DNA from: Maratus speciosus
Taxonomy: Eukaryota > Arthropoda > Arachnida > Araneae > Salticidae
NCBI GenBank assembly: GCA_963932465.1
Contig: OZ010786.1
Location: forward strand, 536,117,073 to 536,181,072
Reading direction: 5' to 3'
DNA length: 64,000 nt
The position numbers and the translations under genes were made by a program. Of this stretch, positions 1 to 11,165 are shown piece after piece (position 1 is the first letter of the stretch; each line of letters opens with the position of its first letter). The notes beneath the pieces are model-generated. The model was not told the DNA's origin. It saw nothing but the letters and a program-made list of their open reading frames with translations, and did not search any database.

Positions 1-679
1 GGTTTCCACTTAATTGAGCTTCGTGTGCTTGAATAATATAAGTTGGCTTTTTAAAAATAAGGAATATGAAAGCTACCTCTTCCTCCCGGCACTGGCCGGA
101 AGGACTTTTGTACAAATAACTTTTCCCCCCTATATTTCACATATATTTAGCAGACATATATATATTTTTTTTCTTATTAAAAAAAAAAATCTTAATTTTT
201 TTAATGCTAGGAAGGACTAAATTTATAAACTTCCAATTATTATAAACCATGATATTTTTATCCATCATTTTTATTTTGTTGTTATTTTTAAGAAAAAGCT
301 TTGCATTAATGGAATTTTTCTACTCCCGTTTTTTTTTTATAGACTTATACGTCTTTTCATATAGAGTAATGTGGTGCAAGGAATGCGCACTTTAGCTATT
401 TCATTAAATGAAAATAAATGAATATATTTATGGGATTGTGTTATACTTTATTTACAATCTTAGATTATTAAGCATTCATCTATTTAGAAGGAAAACTTCC
501 GGCAAAAATATTATCTTCCTAAATGCGCACTTTTCTACGACAATTGAGGTCATGTGTGCGCAGTGAAGCGTACAAGAGTACGCAATATTAAAAAAGTTTC
601 ACCTGCAAGTTTCACCTGCAAAGGTCACATTTGAAGTGGTCACTGTCTGCGTAACCTGAGAATTCTTCTTGCAACCATC
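1..679. other. AT-rich DNA left of the outer transposon
   Basis: I see no gene here. The only long open frame (14-220) is low complexity and has no recognisable motif. A short direct duplication of GTTTCACCTGCAA occurs at about 596-622. The segment 540-679 is somewhat richer in G+C than its surroundings but has no identifiable feature. It ends at the first copy of the 8-bp target duplication CTCTGCAT (680-687). Confidence 0.5.
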
Positions 680-687
680 CTCTGCAT

Positions 688-1160
688 TAGGGTGGATCGA
701 AAAATCGAAATGTGGATAATCAAATCGGGGCGGGGTGCAAAAATTGCCTTTTATGTATACTAGTTTGCATGTATTTTTTTATTAAAATCCATTTATATCT
801 TCCGGTGCCTAACCTGCCTCAAAAATAGATAAAATTTGAAATTTCTATGATAATGTACATTTTTTTAAATTGCTTTATGTGCGAAAGTTGTCTTTTATGT
901 CTATTAGTCTAGATACTCTTTTTAAATACATCCATATCTCCCAGTGCCCCAAATGCCCCAAATGTAGTCAAAAATTGAAAGATATAGGAAAATTTCTAGT
1001 TTTTTTTTTTTTTGTTTTTTGTTTGTTTTTTTTTATATTTTTTCTATTAAATTAATTTTGGCACGGGGCGCAAAAGTTGTCTTTTAAGCATAATAGTATA
1101 AATGCAAAAATTTTCAAATTCGATAAATTTCTTCCGGTGTCCCAAGTCGATTTTTATGCA
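688..1160 (+). repeat. Left terminal repeat block (three subrepeats)
   Basis: Three diverged subrepeats follow each other. Each carries a GTTGTCTTTTA-like word near its start, and a CTTCCGGTG-like word follows; the latter lies at about 797, 938 and 1131. The innermost copy contains CTTCCGGTGTCCCAAGT (1131-1147), which recurs exactly and inverted at 12315-12331. The middle copy is swollen by a poly(T) stretch near 1001-1045. Together these form the left end of the outer transposon. Confidence 0.75.
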
Positions 1161-1305
1161 AATTTTGAACAAAAAAATAAAAGTAAAAATAAGAGTTAAA
1201 GAGTCATTTGTATGTCCTAAAAATTATTCTCTATAAAAAAATGAAAAATTCTTTATCGTTTACTATTTAATTTATAAAATTATTTTTCATACTATTCGTA
1301 TGTAG

Positions 1306-1882
1306 ATAAAGCCACACAAAAGTTCAAGTAGGACACACAGTTCTACATCAAAACCAAAAAGGACGAACATTATACTTTTGTAAAGGAACCTTACTCTCGT
1401 TATATTGGACACGTTTCAGTTGCAACAGGAGACGCTGAAGGCATAAAAAAGCAATAATTTTTTTAAACAAAATAACACACAATTATATGGGATTATAGTA
1501 ATTGGATGCGACGGAACAAATGTAAATAGTGGGCACAAAGGATTAGTTATTATCCTGATGGAGCAGAACTCAACAAACTCTTACAGTAGTCATTTGTTTG
1601 CTTTATATAAATGAGTTGCCTTTATGACATTTACTAAATTCATTACATGGGGTAACAATTAGTCCTACAACATTTTGTGGGCCCATTGGTACAACAATCA
1701 AAACCAGCAAGAGCTACCTGTAGTTTCCTTTTTTTCAATAAGTGTGGAGAATATGCCAGATAATATTTATAGAATGGTACTCAGCAATGATCGGCAACAG
1801 TTATATGATATTTGCATAGCCATGTCACATGGTAAATGTAGTTCTGGCCTGCCATTAAAAAACCTGGTCCAGTTGTTCATTC
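1306..1882 (+). pseudogene. Broken ORF of uncharacterised arthropod-type family, 5' part (candidate transposase)
   Basis: Coding traces run in the plus direction through several stops and at least one frameshift. Readable blocks are EHYTFVKEPYSRYIGHV (about 1365-1415), IGCDGTNVNSGHKG (1501-1542) and the open stretch from 1675, which includes LPVVSFFSISVENMPDN and NIYRMVLSNDRQQLYDI. From memory these match, in the same order, conserved blocks of an uncharacterised protein family present in many copies in arthropod genomes. I know no established function for it. The trace stops at 1882, exactly where the 9.5-kb block begins, and resumes at 11393. Because the frame sits between the mirror-image ends of a transposon, a transposase role is likely. 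The Asp in the GCDGT block would be a natural candidate catalytic residue, but that is conjecture. A host gene carried by the element is the alternative. Confidence 0.6.
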
Positions 1883-2260
1883 CCCAGCTAAAAATGAACT
1901 GTAGTTTTTTTACAGAAATGATGTATTTTTCAAGTTTTTCTACGGTCAACTGTAGTTTTTTTTGTAGTGCAATATCAACAGTAAAAAAACTTCAGTTATT
2001 TTCCAGTTATTGACAAGTATTTTTTCAACCCAAAATTTAAAAAATAGTAAGACTTTATGTCTACAGTAAAACGGCAGTGAATTTCAAGTGATTTTATAGC
2101 AATTAATTCACAAAAATTTTCGGTGATGTATCTGCAGTCTGACTGCAGTTTCTGAAGAACTTTACAGGTCTTAATTTTGTAAGTATGATTATTATAATAG
2201 TAACTACAGTATAACAGCAGTTACTGTAAGATACTTTTGCAATACACAATGCTGTATGAT
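1883..2260. repeat. Left subterminal region with ACTGYAGT words
   Basis: About 380 bp in which AACTGTAGT, CTGCAGT, CTACAGT and related words occur again and again (for example near 1897, 1950, 2061, 2130, 2145, 2205). The mirror-image end at 11140-11392 has the same vocabulary. Arrays of short subterminal words usually serve as transposase binding sites. That role is inferred here. Confidence 0.5.
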
Positions 2261-2397
2261 TGTGTGATATATCCCGAATTTTCTAAAGTGTTTAAAATTG
2301 TTTTGATTTTGTGAGAGTTGCATGTTATGAAACACACTTTTTATATACTAATGATAATTAATACTCTTTCCAAGACTTTTAAGGACTTAATTGAAAG

Positions 2398-3905
2398 TCA
2401 CATTCCTACCTAACGCAAAATTTTTAGTTCCTCTTTCATTTTAAGCTAAGATAAAAAAAATTAAATTTCACTATGATTTTCAAAATCAGAGAAAAAAAAT
2501 TAGTTAAATTTCAAAATCGAGGGAGGGGCAGTGGCATCAACCCACCTGTGCCCCTGCCCACAACGGAAAATTCTTAGTTTTTTTTTTAACTTACTCTAAA
2601 CGAATAAATTTTGCTATTTTTTTTTTTCAAAATCGGAGAAAAAAAATATTAATTAAATTTCAAAAGCCAGGGGAGGGGGGGGGGAATGAGAAATTTCTTC
2701 ATTTTTTTTATTGTAAATTACTCGAAAAGTATACATTTTACTATGTTTTTGAAATAGAAGAAAAGGAAATTTTAATTAATTAACTTTTGAAATCCAGGAA
2801 GGGGCAATAGGTTTCTCCTACCCCCTACCCTATCCCTAACTGAAAATTCTTAATTCCTCTTTTATTCTAAGATAATTAAAAAAAATTCAGTATGTTTTTC
2901 AAAAGCGAAGAAAATAGTTAACATTTAAATTCAAGGGAGGGGCAATCGCTCAGCTATGCCCCTTCCCCTAACAGGAAATTCTTAGTTTCTTTATTTTTAG
3001 TTAGTCGAAAAGAATAAATTTTACTACTTTCCAAAAGTGGAAATTTTTTTTTATTAGTTACATTTTAAAATCCAGGGAGGGGAGGGCAATGAACCTCTCA
3101 ACCCCCCCCCCCCCTCCCTCCCTCTTAATGTAAAATTTCTCATTTTTCTATTCAGAGTTACTCGAAAAGTATAAACTTTACTATGTTTCTGAAAACAAAA
3201 GAAAAAGAATATTTAATTAATTAAATTTTTAAATTTAGGGAGGGGCAATAGCTCTCTTCTAACTTCGTTCCCATAAGAGAAAATTCTTAGTTATTCTTTT
3301 ATTTTAAGATAAGAGAAAAGATCAAATTTCACTATGTTTTTCAAAAATCAGAGAAAAAAAAATAGTTACAATTTAAAATCGAGGGAGGGGCAATGACTCA
3401 CATATGCCCCCTTCCCCTAACAGAAAGTTCTTAGTTCCTTTATTTTAAGTTATTCGAAAAGAATAAATTTTACTATGTTTTTGTAAGTTGGAGAAAAAAA
3501 TTGCTAATTAAATTTCAAAATCCAGGAAGGGGCAATGAGTCTCACCCCCCCCCCCCACACACACACACACACACACTCACACCACCAACAACAACACCAC
3601 CAACACCCCTTAACTGAAAATTTCTTATTTATTTTCATTTTAAGTTACTCAAAATATTTACATAATGTTTTTGAAAACAGAAGAAAAGAAATTCTTATTA
3701 ATTAAATTTTAAAATCAAGGTAGGGGGCAATAGGTCTCCCTTGCTCACTGCCCCACTATCTTCATAACTAGTTTTTAGTTCCTCTTTTATTTTAAATTAC
3801 TCGAAAAAAATTTACTATGTTTTTCAAAATCGAAGAAAAAGGAAATTTAATTAGATAAATTTCAAAATCGAGAGGGACAGTGGCCCAACCATTCTTTATA
3901 TGTCG
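2398..3905. repeat. Tandem array, ~145-bp unit, about 10 copies
   Basis: A recurring core GGGAGGGGCAATG and variants lies at about 2520, 2670, 2802, 2935, 3075, 3235, 3383, 3525, 3718 and 3870, giving a 130-190 bp period. Each unit also holds TTACTCGAAAAG, TTTACTATGTTTTT and AATTAAATTTCAAAAT words. Copies are clearly diverged and differ in C-run length; one near 3545-3600 has gained a (CA)n tract. No coding signal. Confidence 0.8.
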
Positions 3906-5110
3906 CCCATGATTAGAAATTAGAAACACAGATGGGTTTACTCATTGCATATTGCATAAATTGTCTTTCTTCCATATCGGACATACATATAACTTCCAGT
4001 TTTCCACTTTTACCTCATAAAAACAAAGAAGAACAACAAAAAAATAGTATAATTTTCTTCCTTTATTTTATTTAAATTTCTCATTTGGACATATGATTTA
4101 TATTTCAACCCCTTACAGCTGAATGTCTAACCCCATGGTTTCGTTGCAACTGCAGGAGAAGCATTAAAGAAACACCTCAACTCACGGAAACGACGGCTTG
4201 TTTATGAAAATCGGCGCGGAGTACCACGTTGATTTGCTAAAAGAAGTTCATTTATTTTGCAGTTTGGCGAAAAATATCACCACTGTTTATTGAAATAAAG
4301 TGGCTGTATGGGTATTTTTACATTCTCAATCGAAAGAAATTAATTTCAGATCCACACGATTGAGTTAATTTGAATAAAGTGATAACGATTTATAAACCGT
4401 CGCAATTTTTGTACAATCATCGTTAGTATTTCAAATCTAGATGAGATTGTACTATTAACGGTTAATGCATGCGAAAAAAAAAAAAAAATTAGGTCCATTT
4501 CATATTAACAGGATTAATTAAATTCAAATGTCATCCAAAACATTTGATAAAATTTTGTTTCTGACAATCCAGATAGTTATCCAGATAGTTCGATTTTACT
4601 TGATTTAGTGCACTTATCTATTTATAGTAATTAACAATGTTTTATTTCATATTTACACTTGCTTCAATCAGTATGTTCTTTTAGATTAAAAGTTTCAGAA
4701 TTTTTATATATCTTACACAGATACTTATCTGTGCTTTGTATTAAAGTATGTTTTGATGTTCAGTTACACAAAAAATTAATACTGAACTTCAAATTATAAA
4801 TTGATGCCTGCCTAGGATACCTACAATAAGTGCATAACATTTCACAGGTAAGTAACTTATTTTCTTTTTAGGAATGAAACAGTTTTGTGTAATACAAAGA
4901 GGTTAGACACATTGTGTTAATAATAATTTTTATTTAATGAGTACATACTCACTAATTATGTAAAATATTAAATTTTTTAAATGAAGCAATCTTTTTTTAC
5001 TATCATATGAATTGTGTTATTTTAAAAAGAAAATTTACACTTCTGAATGGTAATAGGGCCAAATTAGTTTTTTTCGTCAATTATGACACTTCTCAGAATC
5101 AAATAATAAA
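3906..5110. other. AT-rich spacer without identifiable feature
   Basis: I see nothing that can be named. The part at 4130-4260 is richer in G+C (around CACGGAAACGACGGC) but has no sustained open frame. The rest is AT-rich with a short poly(A) run near 4474. Confidence 0.4.
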
Positions 5111-5334
5111 GGCAATATTTTGCAATATTATATTTCTACCCACTGTTAAAATTTAGTTTTTTCTTGATACTGATTTGTGAAACTCGTGGGATTTTTATCA
5201 TATGGTCGATGAATGAATTTAGACTTTCAGAGCACTTTTTCAGATTTTCCCTGCAAGCGATCGAAGAATTATTTTTTTTTCCACATGACAGAGTTTTCAT
5301 ATGCGTTTAAATTTTTTAAATGATTTTTTCATTT

Positions 5335-5530
5335 ATTAAGAAGGATATGGAATGAGCTTGGTACACCGTCATGTTACAATACACACAAGCTAATGTTAAA
5401 CCACTGAAAATATCCTTAATTATTTTAAATGTTTTTTTTGTGCATAGGAGGACATTGAATGAGCTTAGTACACTGTCATGTTACAATACTCACAAGCTAA
5501 TGTTAAACAAATGACAATATCCTTAAATTT
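5335..5530 (+). repeat. Two copies of a ~100-bp repeat
   Basis: Each copy contains AATGAGCTTRGTACACYGTC followed by ATGTTACAATA, CACAAGCTAATGTTAAA and AATATCCTTAA. Four more copies lie at 6007-6405. GGATATTG near the start and CAATATCC near the end of a unit are inverted, so each unit can fold. Confidence 0.7.
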
Positions 5531-5533
5531 ACG

Positions 5534-5814
5534 TTAACACTTTGGCTGCCGCCCATTTTTCAAAATCTGTTCCCAGGCACCGAATGCGTGACTTAAGAGA
5601 TCTGCACGGGCAGACCCGTGGCCCCAGAGTTGATTTCAGGGGGTGGTCTGGGGGGGGGACATTCCTTCCAGAGCAATGAGAGCCCTCCCCCCCCCCTCCC
5701 GCCCATCCCCTGAAATCAACTCTGGGGCCACGGGTCTGCCCGTGCAGATCTCTAAGTCACGCATTCGGTGCCTGGGAACAGATTTTGAAAAATGGGCGGC
5801 AGCCAAAGTGTTAA
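5534..5814. mobile_element. Palindromic TTAA-target MITE, copy 1 (piggyBac-like)
   Basis: TTAA at 5534-5537 and 5811-5814 flank a 273-bp fold-back with ends CACTTTGGCTGCCGCCC. The arms are almost perfectly complementary for about 125 bp, meeting at a G-rich/C-rich centre around 5640-5700. A TTAA target and CACTTTGGCTGCC-type ends are typical of piggyBac-superfamily MITEs; Kolobok also uses TTAA. It has no coding capacity and would need a transposase from elsewhere. Confidence 0.85.
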
Positions 5815-6006
5815 GGTAAAATTTTGATCAAAATCCCAACTAAAGGATTTCTCTTTTTTGTCCAACAATCAACTGGCAAATTTCACCAAATTTTCTGACG
5901 ACTTAATAACTATTTTCAGTTTTTTTTCATGCAACTGATTGACAAATTTTGCAATATTATATTTCTACCCACTGGTAAAATTTAGTTTTTTCTTGATACT
6001 GATTTG

Positions 6007-6405
6007 TGTGAGCTTAGTACACCGTCATGTTACAATACACACAAGCTAATGTTAAACCACTGAAAATATCCTTAATTATTTTAAATGTTTTTTGTGCATA
6101 GGAGGATATTGAATGAGCTTAGTACACTGTCATGTTATAATACTCACAAGCTAATGTTAAACCAATGACAAAATCCTTAATTTTTGTTTTAAATGTTTTT
6201 TTTTTTGTTTTTTTTTTTATAGGAGGATATTCAATGAGCTTAGTACACTGTCATGTTACAATACTCACAAGCTAATGTTAAATCAATGACAATATCCTTA
6301 ATTTTTGTTTTAAATGTTTTTTATAGGAGGATATTCAATGAGCTTAGTACACTGTCATGTTACAATACTCACAAGCTAATGTTAAATCAATGACAATATC
6401 CTTAA
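6007..6405 (+). repeat. Four tandem copies of the ~100-bp repeat
   Basis: Copies begin at about 6007, 6101, 6223 and 6326. They share the GAGCTTAGTACACTGTCATG core with 5335-5530, and most are separated by GTTTTAAATGTTTTTT and poly(T). The last copy directly abuts the second palindromic MITE, as in the first array, because both belong to the same duplication. Confidence 0.75.
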
Positions 6406-6412
6406 ATTTACG

Positions 6413-6682
6413 TTAACACTTTGGCTGCCGCCCATTTTTCAAAATCTGTTCCCAGGCATTGAATGCGTGGCTTAAGAGATCTGCATGGGCAGACCCATGG
6501 CCCCAGAGTTGATTTCAGGGGGTGGTCCGGGGAGGGGACACACACATTCCTTCCAAAGCAATGAGAGCCCCCCCCCCCCTGAAATCAACTCTGGGGCCAC
6601 AGGACTGCCCGTGCAGATCTCTAAGTCACGCATTCGGTGCCTGGGAACAGATTTTGAAAAATGGGGGCAGCCAAAGTGTTAA
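6413..6682. mobile_element. Palindromic TTAA-target MITE, copy 2
   Basis: This copy has the same ends and TTAA borders (6413-6416 and 6679-6682) as the element at 5534-5814, with a shorter C-rich centre and scattered substitutions. The flanking DNA on both sides also matches the first copy, so it arose by local segmental duplication and not by a second transposition. The 65-residue open frame at 6485-6682 is only the palindrome read through. Confidence 0.85.
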
Positions 6683-7102
6683 GGTAAATTTTTGATCAAA
6701 ATCCCCAACTAAAGGATTTCTCTTTTTTGTCCAACAATCAACTGGCAAATTTCACCAAATTTTCTGACGACTTAATGACTATTTTCAGTTTTTTTTTCAT
6801 GCAACTGATTGACAAATTTTGCAATATTATATTTCTACCCACTGGTAAAATGTAGTTTTTTCTTGATACTGATTTGTGAAACTCGTGGGATTTTTATCAT
6901 ATGGTCGATGAATGAATTTAGACTTTCAGACCACTTTTTCAGATTTTCCCTGCAAGCGACAAGGTACAAGTGTGCTGTTTTTTAAACATTTCCGCTCAGT
7001 GGCCCTTTTTATTTAGAATCAACACTAGGATAGTGATGATTCTAGAAAAAAGGACTGCTGTGTGCGAATTTTTAAAAAAGGGCACTCGCAGAACAGAAGT
7101 AT

Positions 7103-7256
7103 AAAAATCTAGGCGCCAGCAGGCAGTTTCTCACCACTAAATTTTATTAGTTCTCTTCACTTAAATTCTTACAAAAAATTTAGGTGAAATATTAGACAAA
7201 AAATAACAAATAAAATTTAGTGGTGAGAGACTGCCCATTGGCACCTAAATTTTTTT
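7103..7256. repeat. Short fold-back repeat
   Basis: Arms of about 46 bp are inverted: AGGCRCCARYRGGCAGT and CACCACTAAATTTTATT on the left recur in reverse at 7207-7256. The ~60-bp loop is AT-rich. It resembles a small MITE, but I cannot define a target duplication. Confidence 0.6.
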
Positions 7257-7321
7257 CTTGCATTCGTGTACCTTGTTCACAAAAAATAATTTGAATTGGT
7301 TTGCTTATACTCCTTTTTTAT

Positions 7322-7688
7322 TAGTGGTGTACCGAGTAGTACTTTGGCCGAGTACCGAGTACTCGGCCACTGACTACTCGACCGAATACCGAGTAGTTGT
7401 GTAATAAGAAAAACTTACTTTTATTTGTATGTGTGAAACTAAATTTTAATCTTGAATTATTTTATGAGGGGTTTTTGCTTAACTTTTTCTATATTTTGTA
7501 TACATATTGTTAAATACTGAGTAAATAGTTTTATGAATTATTACATATATTATACATTGATATTCGAATAACTTTTTACTGATCAGTTTGAAATTCTTAC
7601 AACTACTCGATATTGGCCGAGTGCTCGGCCAAAATTTCGCCGAGTATGCCGAATACTCAGTATTTACCGAGTACTCAGTACAGCTCTA
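7322..7688. mobile_element. hAT-type MITE with perfect 8-bp target duplication
   Basis: The 367-bp element starts TAGTGGTGTACCGAGTA and ends in the inverse of TAGAGCTGTACTGAGTA. The octamer TTTTTTAT lies at 7314-7321 and again at 7689-7696. The subterminal zones hold many ACTCGGCC/GGCCGAGT words, while the middle is AT-rich and non-coding. An 8-bp duplication with TAG-initial ends is characteristic of hAT non-autonomous elements. Confidence 0.85.
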
Positions 7689-8028
7689 TTTTTTATCAAT
7701 AAAATTTTGCAATGTTTTCCTGTGACAGATTGAATTTTGCGATTTTCCCCCCATTTAATGTTATTATGCATTCCTTTTTTTAAATATTATTATATGCAAT
7801 AACTAGTTTTCAATTATCAGTTAATGTGACTTATTTAGCAGTTTTTCAGCTGCAATCGGTCGACAAATTTCACATATTTTAATGCCACCAACTGAAGAAT
7901 CTTGTGAGTTTTGTCTCGATTGATGAATTTCACGATTGATTTCTGCAACAGGTTGACAAGTTTCACAATATTTTAAAGCAGCCGACTGAAGAATTGTTCT
8001 GTTTTTTTTTGTTTTTTTTCAATAATGG

Positions 8029-8261
8029 TTGTTGGTTGCGTTTATGATGGCCAGTTATCAGCACGAGGGATATAGGCCCTAACGGGGGGGAGTACCCCCC
8101 GTGGGTGGTCTTTCTAAGGGAACCTAACCCGTATTTATGCTTGGAAAACCAAGGTCCGAAGAAAACTCTGAAAGATTAGGCCGACGGGCGCTATTGGGAT
8201 CGAACACAGCACCTCCCGTCTACCAGCTTCGAGAGCAGAACCTCTCGGCCACTGGTGGGGC
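8029..8261 (-). mobile_element. tRNA-derived SINE with 13-bp target duplication
   Basis: TTTTCAATAATGG occurs at 8016-8028 and 8262-8274 and brackets 233 bp. Read on the minus strand the insert begins with a tRNA-like head: a box A-like GTGGCCGAGAGGTTCTGC and a box B-like GTTCGATCCC, spaced as in a tRNA of the Leu/Ser class. The body that follows includes the inverted pair GGGGGGTACTCCCCCC, and the 3' end carries short AACCAACAA-type repeats. Such elements are transcribed by Pol III and moved by a LINE. This copy looks full length. Confidence 0.85.
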
Positions 8262-8618
8262 TTTTCAATAATGGACTGGGGAATTTCATAAATATTTTCA
8301 TTGAGTGAGTAATGATTTTTGCAATTTTTTTCATGGTACCAATTCTCGAGTTTTGCAATATTTTATTTCTACTGATCGGGGAAATGTGCGGGAGCTTCCT
8401 TGCGATTGATTTGCAAAACTCGTGCGATTTTTTTCATATTGTCGATGGATGAATTTCACAGATTTTCACCACGGCCGATCGAAGAATTTAATTATTTCTC
8501 TTACTTTTTGAACTTTTTTAATATTTTCATCCTTTTAGATTGGATTTTTTTACAGAGCCCTCCGATAAATGTCATTTATAATATATAAAAATTTCATAGA
8601 GGAGTGAGGATGTATTCC

Positions 8619-11120
8619 AGGTGGTGCAACCCCCCACTTTTCAAAATTTTGCCGACATCCCTCATGTAACTTGTTAGAAAGGCCCCATCACCTCTTATTT
8701 ATGTTATGCACATCCGGCTTTCCTCACCCGCTTTGCCCCCCCCCCTCCAAGGGGGAACTTTTCTAAATTTTGCCATCATGCCTTGTGACATACTGTTGGA
8801 AAGCCCTGTGAGCACTTATTCATGTTGTGCACATCCGGTTTTCCCCCCCCCCCCTTAGGGGGCACTTTTCTAAATTTTGCAGTCACCCATCATGTGACAT
8901 ATTGTTGGAAAGGTCTAATACCACGTATTCATGTTATGCACATCCGGCTTCCCTCACCCCACTTTGCCCCCCTCAAGGGGGGCACTTTTCTAAAGTTTGC
9001 AGTCACCCATCATGTGACATATTGTTGGAAAGGCCTAATACCACTTATTCATGTTATGCATATCCGGTTTCCCTCCCCCACTTTGCCCCCCTCAAGGGGG
9101 CACTTTTCTAAATTTTGAAGTCACCCATCATGTGACATATTGTTGGAAAGGCCTAATACCACTTATTCATGTTATGCACATCCGGCTTCCCTTACCCCAC
9201 TTTGCCCACCCCCCCAAGGGGGGCACTTTTCTAAAGTTTGCAGTCACCCATCATGTGACATATTGTTGGAAAGGCCTAATACCACTTATTCATGTTATGC
9301 ATATCCGGTTTCCCTCCCCCCACTTTGCCCCCCTCAAGGGGGGCACTTTTCTAAATTTTGCAGTCACCCATTATGTGACATATTGTTGGAAAGGTCTAAT
9401 ACCACTTATTCATGTTATGCACATCCGGCTTCCCTCACCCCACTTTGCCCCCCCAAGGGGGCACTTTTCTAAATTTTGAAGTCACCCATAATGTGACATA
9501 TTGTTGGAAAGGCCTAATACCACTTATTCATGTTATGCACATCCGGCTTCCCTTACCCCACTTTGCCCCCCCCCCCCAAGGGGGGCACTTTTCTAAAGTT
9601 TGCAGTCACCCATCATGTGACATATTGTTGGAAAGGCCTAATACCACTTATTCATGTTATGCATATCCGGTTTCCCTCCCCCCACTTTGCCCCCCTCAAG
9701 GGGGGCACTTTTCTAAATTTTGCAGTCACCCATTATGACATATTGTTGGAAAGGCCTAATACCACTTATTCATGTTATGCATATCCGGTTTCCCTCCCCC
9801 CACTTTGCCCCCCTCAAGGGGGGCACTTTTCTAAATTTTGCAGTCACCCATTATGTGACATATTGTTGGAAAGGTCTAATACCACTTATTCATGTTATGC
9901 ACATCCGGCTTCCCTCACCCCACTTTGCCCCCCCAAGGGGGCACTTTTCTAAATTTTGAAGTCACCCATAATGTGACATATTGTTGGAAAGGCCTAATAC
10001 CACTTATTCATGTTATGCACATCCGGCTTCCCTTACCCCACTTTGCCCCCCCCCCCCAAGGGGGGCACTTTTCTAAAGTTTGCAGTCACCCATCATGTGA
10101 CATATTGTTGGAAAGGCCTAATACCACTTATTCATGTTATGCATATCGGGTTTCCCTCCCCCCACTTTGCCCCCCTCAAGGGGGGCACTTTTCTAAATTT
10201 TGCAGTCACCCATTATGACATATTGTTGGAAAGGCCTAATACCACTTATTCATGTTATGCATATCCGGTTTCCCTCCCCCCACTTTGCCCCCCTCAAGGG
10301 GGGCACTTTTCTAAATTTTGAAGTCACCCATCATGTGACATATTGTTGGAAAGGCCTAATACCACTTATTCATGTTATGCACATCCGGTTTCCCTCCCCC
10401 CACTTTGCCCCCCTCAAGGGGGGCACTTTTCTAAATTTTGCAGTCACCCATTATGTGACATATTGTTGGAAAGGTCTAATACCACTTATTCATGTTATGC
10501 ACATCCGGCTTCCCTCACCCCACTTTGCCCCCCCAAGGGGGCACTTTTCTAAATTTTGAAGTCACCCATCATGTGACATATTGTTGGAAAGGCCTAATAC
10601 CACTTATTCATGTTATGCATATCCGGTTTCCCTCCCCCCAGTTTGCCCCCCTCAAGGGGGGCACTTTTCTAAATTTTGCAGCCACCCATTATGTGACATA
10701 TTGTTGGAAAGGTCTAATACCACTTATTCATGTTATGCACATCCGGCTTCCCTCACCCCACTTCGCCCTCCCCCAAGGGGGCACTTTTCTAAATTTTGAA
10801 GTCACCCATCATGTGACATATTGTTGGAAAGGCCTAATACCACTTATTCATGTTATGCATATCCGGTTTCCCTCCCCCCACTTTGCCCCCCTCAAGGGGG
10901 GCACTTTTCTAAATTTTGCAGTCACCCATTATGTGACATATTGTTGGAAAGGTCTAATACCACTTATTCATGTTATGCACATCCGGCTTCCCTCACCCCA
11001 CTTTGCCCCCCCCAAGGGGGCACTTTTTCTAAATTTTGGAGTCACCCATCATGTGGCATTTTGTTGGAAAGGCCTAATACGACTTATTTATGTTATGCAC
11101 ATCCAGCATTTCTCCCCATA
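8619..11120 (+). repeat. Satellite array, ~120-bp unit, about 21 copies
   Basis: TTCATGTTATGC and ATATTGTTGGAAAGGCCTAA recur every 118-124 bp. Each unit has a C-run/G-run pair (GCCCCCCTCAAGGGGGGC in many copies) that forms a 7-bp stem with a TCAA loop. The first copies (8619-8830) are the most diverged. From about 9409 a higher-order period of 480 bp (four units) is visible: 9412-9738 and 9892-10218 differ at hardly any position. A 240-bp alternation dominates 10490-11090. Because 120 is a multiple of three, frames stay open over several units (up to 215 codons at 10492-11139). I regard these as by-products and not as genes. Confidence 0.92.
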
Positions 11121-11165
11121 TTTTCTAATAAATTTTTAAAAGGCTACAGTCAAACTGCAAAAAAA

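Larger units (their letters stand above)
5111..8600. repeat. Old diverged repeat array broken up by later insertions
   Basis: A theme of GCAATATTATATTTCTACCCACTG, then TTGATACTGATTTGTGAAACTCGTG, then GGTCGATGAATGAATTT recurs at about 5113-5257, 5940-6007, 6815-6960, 7860-8000 and 8350-8480. Two of these stretches (5113-5257 and 6815-6960) are nearly identical, and 5815-6007 matches 6683-6880, showing a segmental duplication of about 880 bp. The TTAA-type MITE, the hAT MITE and the SINE listed below all sit inside this array and are younger than it. Confidence 0.65.

Noticed and set aside
8619..11120. CRISPR-like array
   Set aside because: Units are wholly repeated with no unique spacers, and the organism is evidently eukaryotic.
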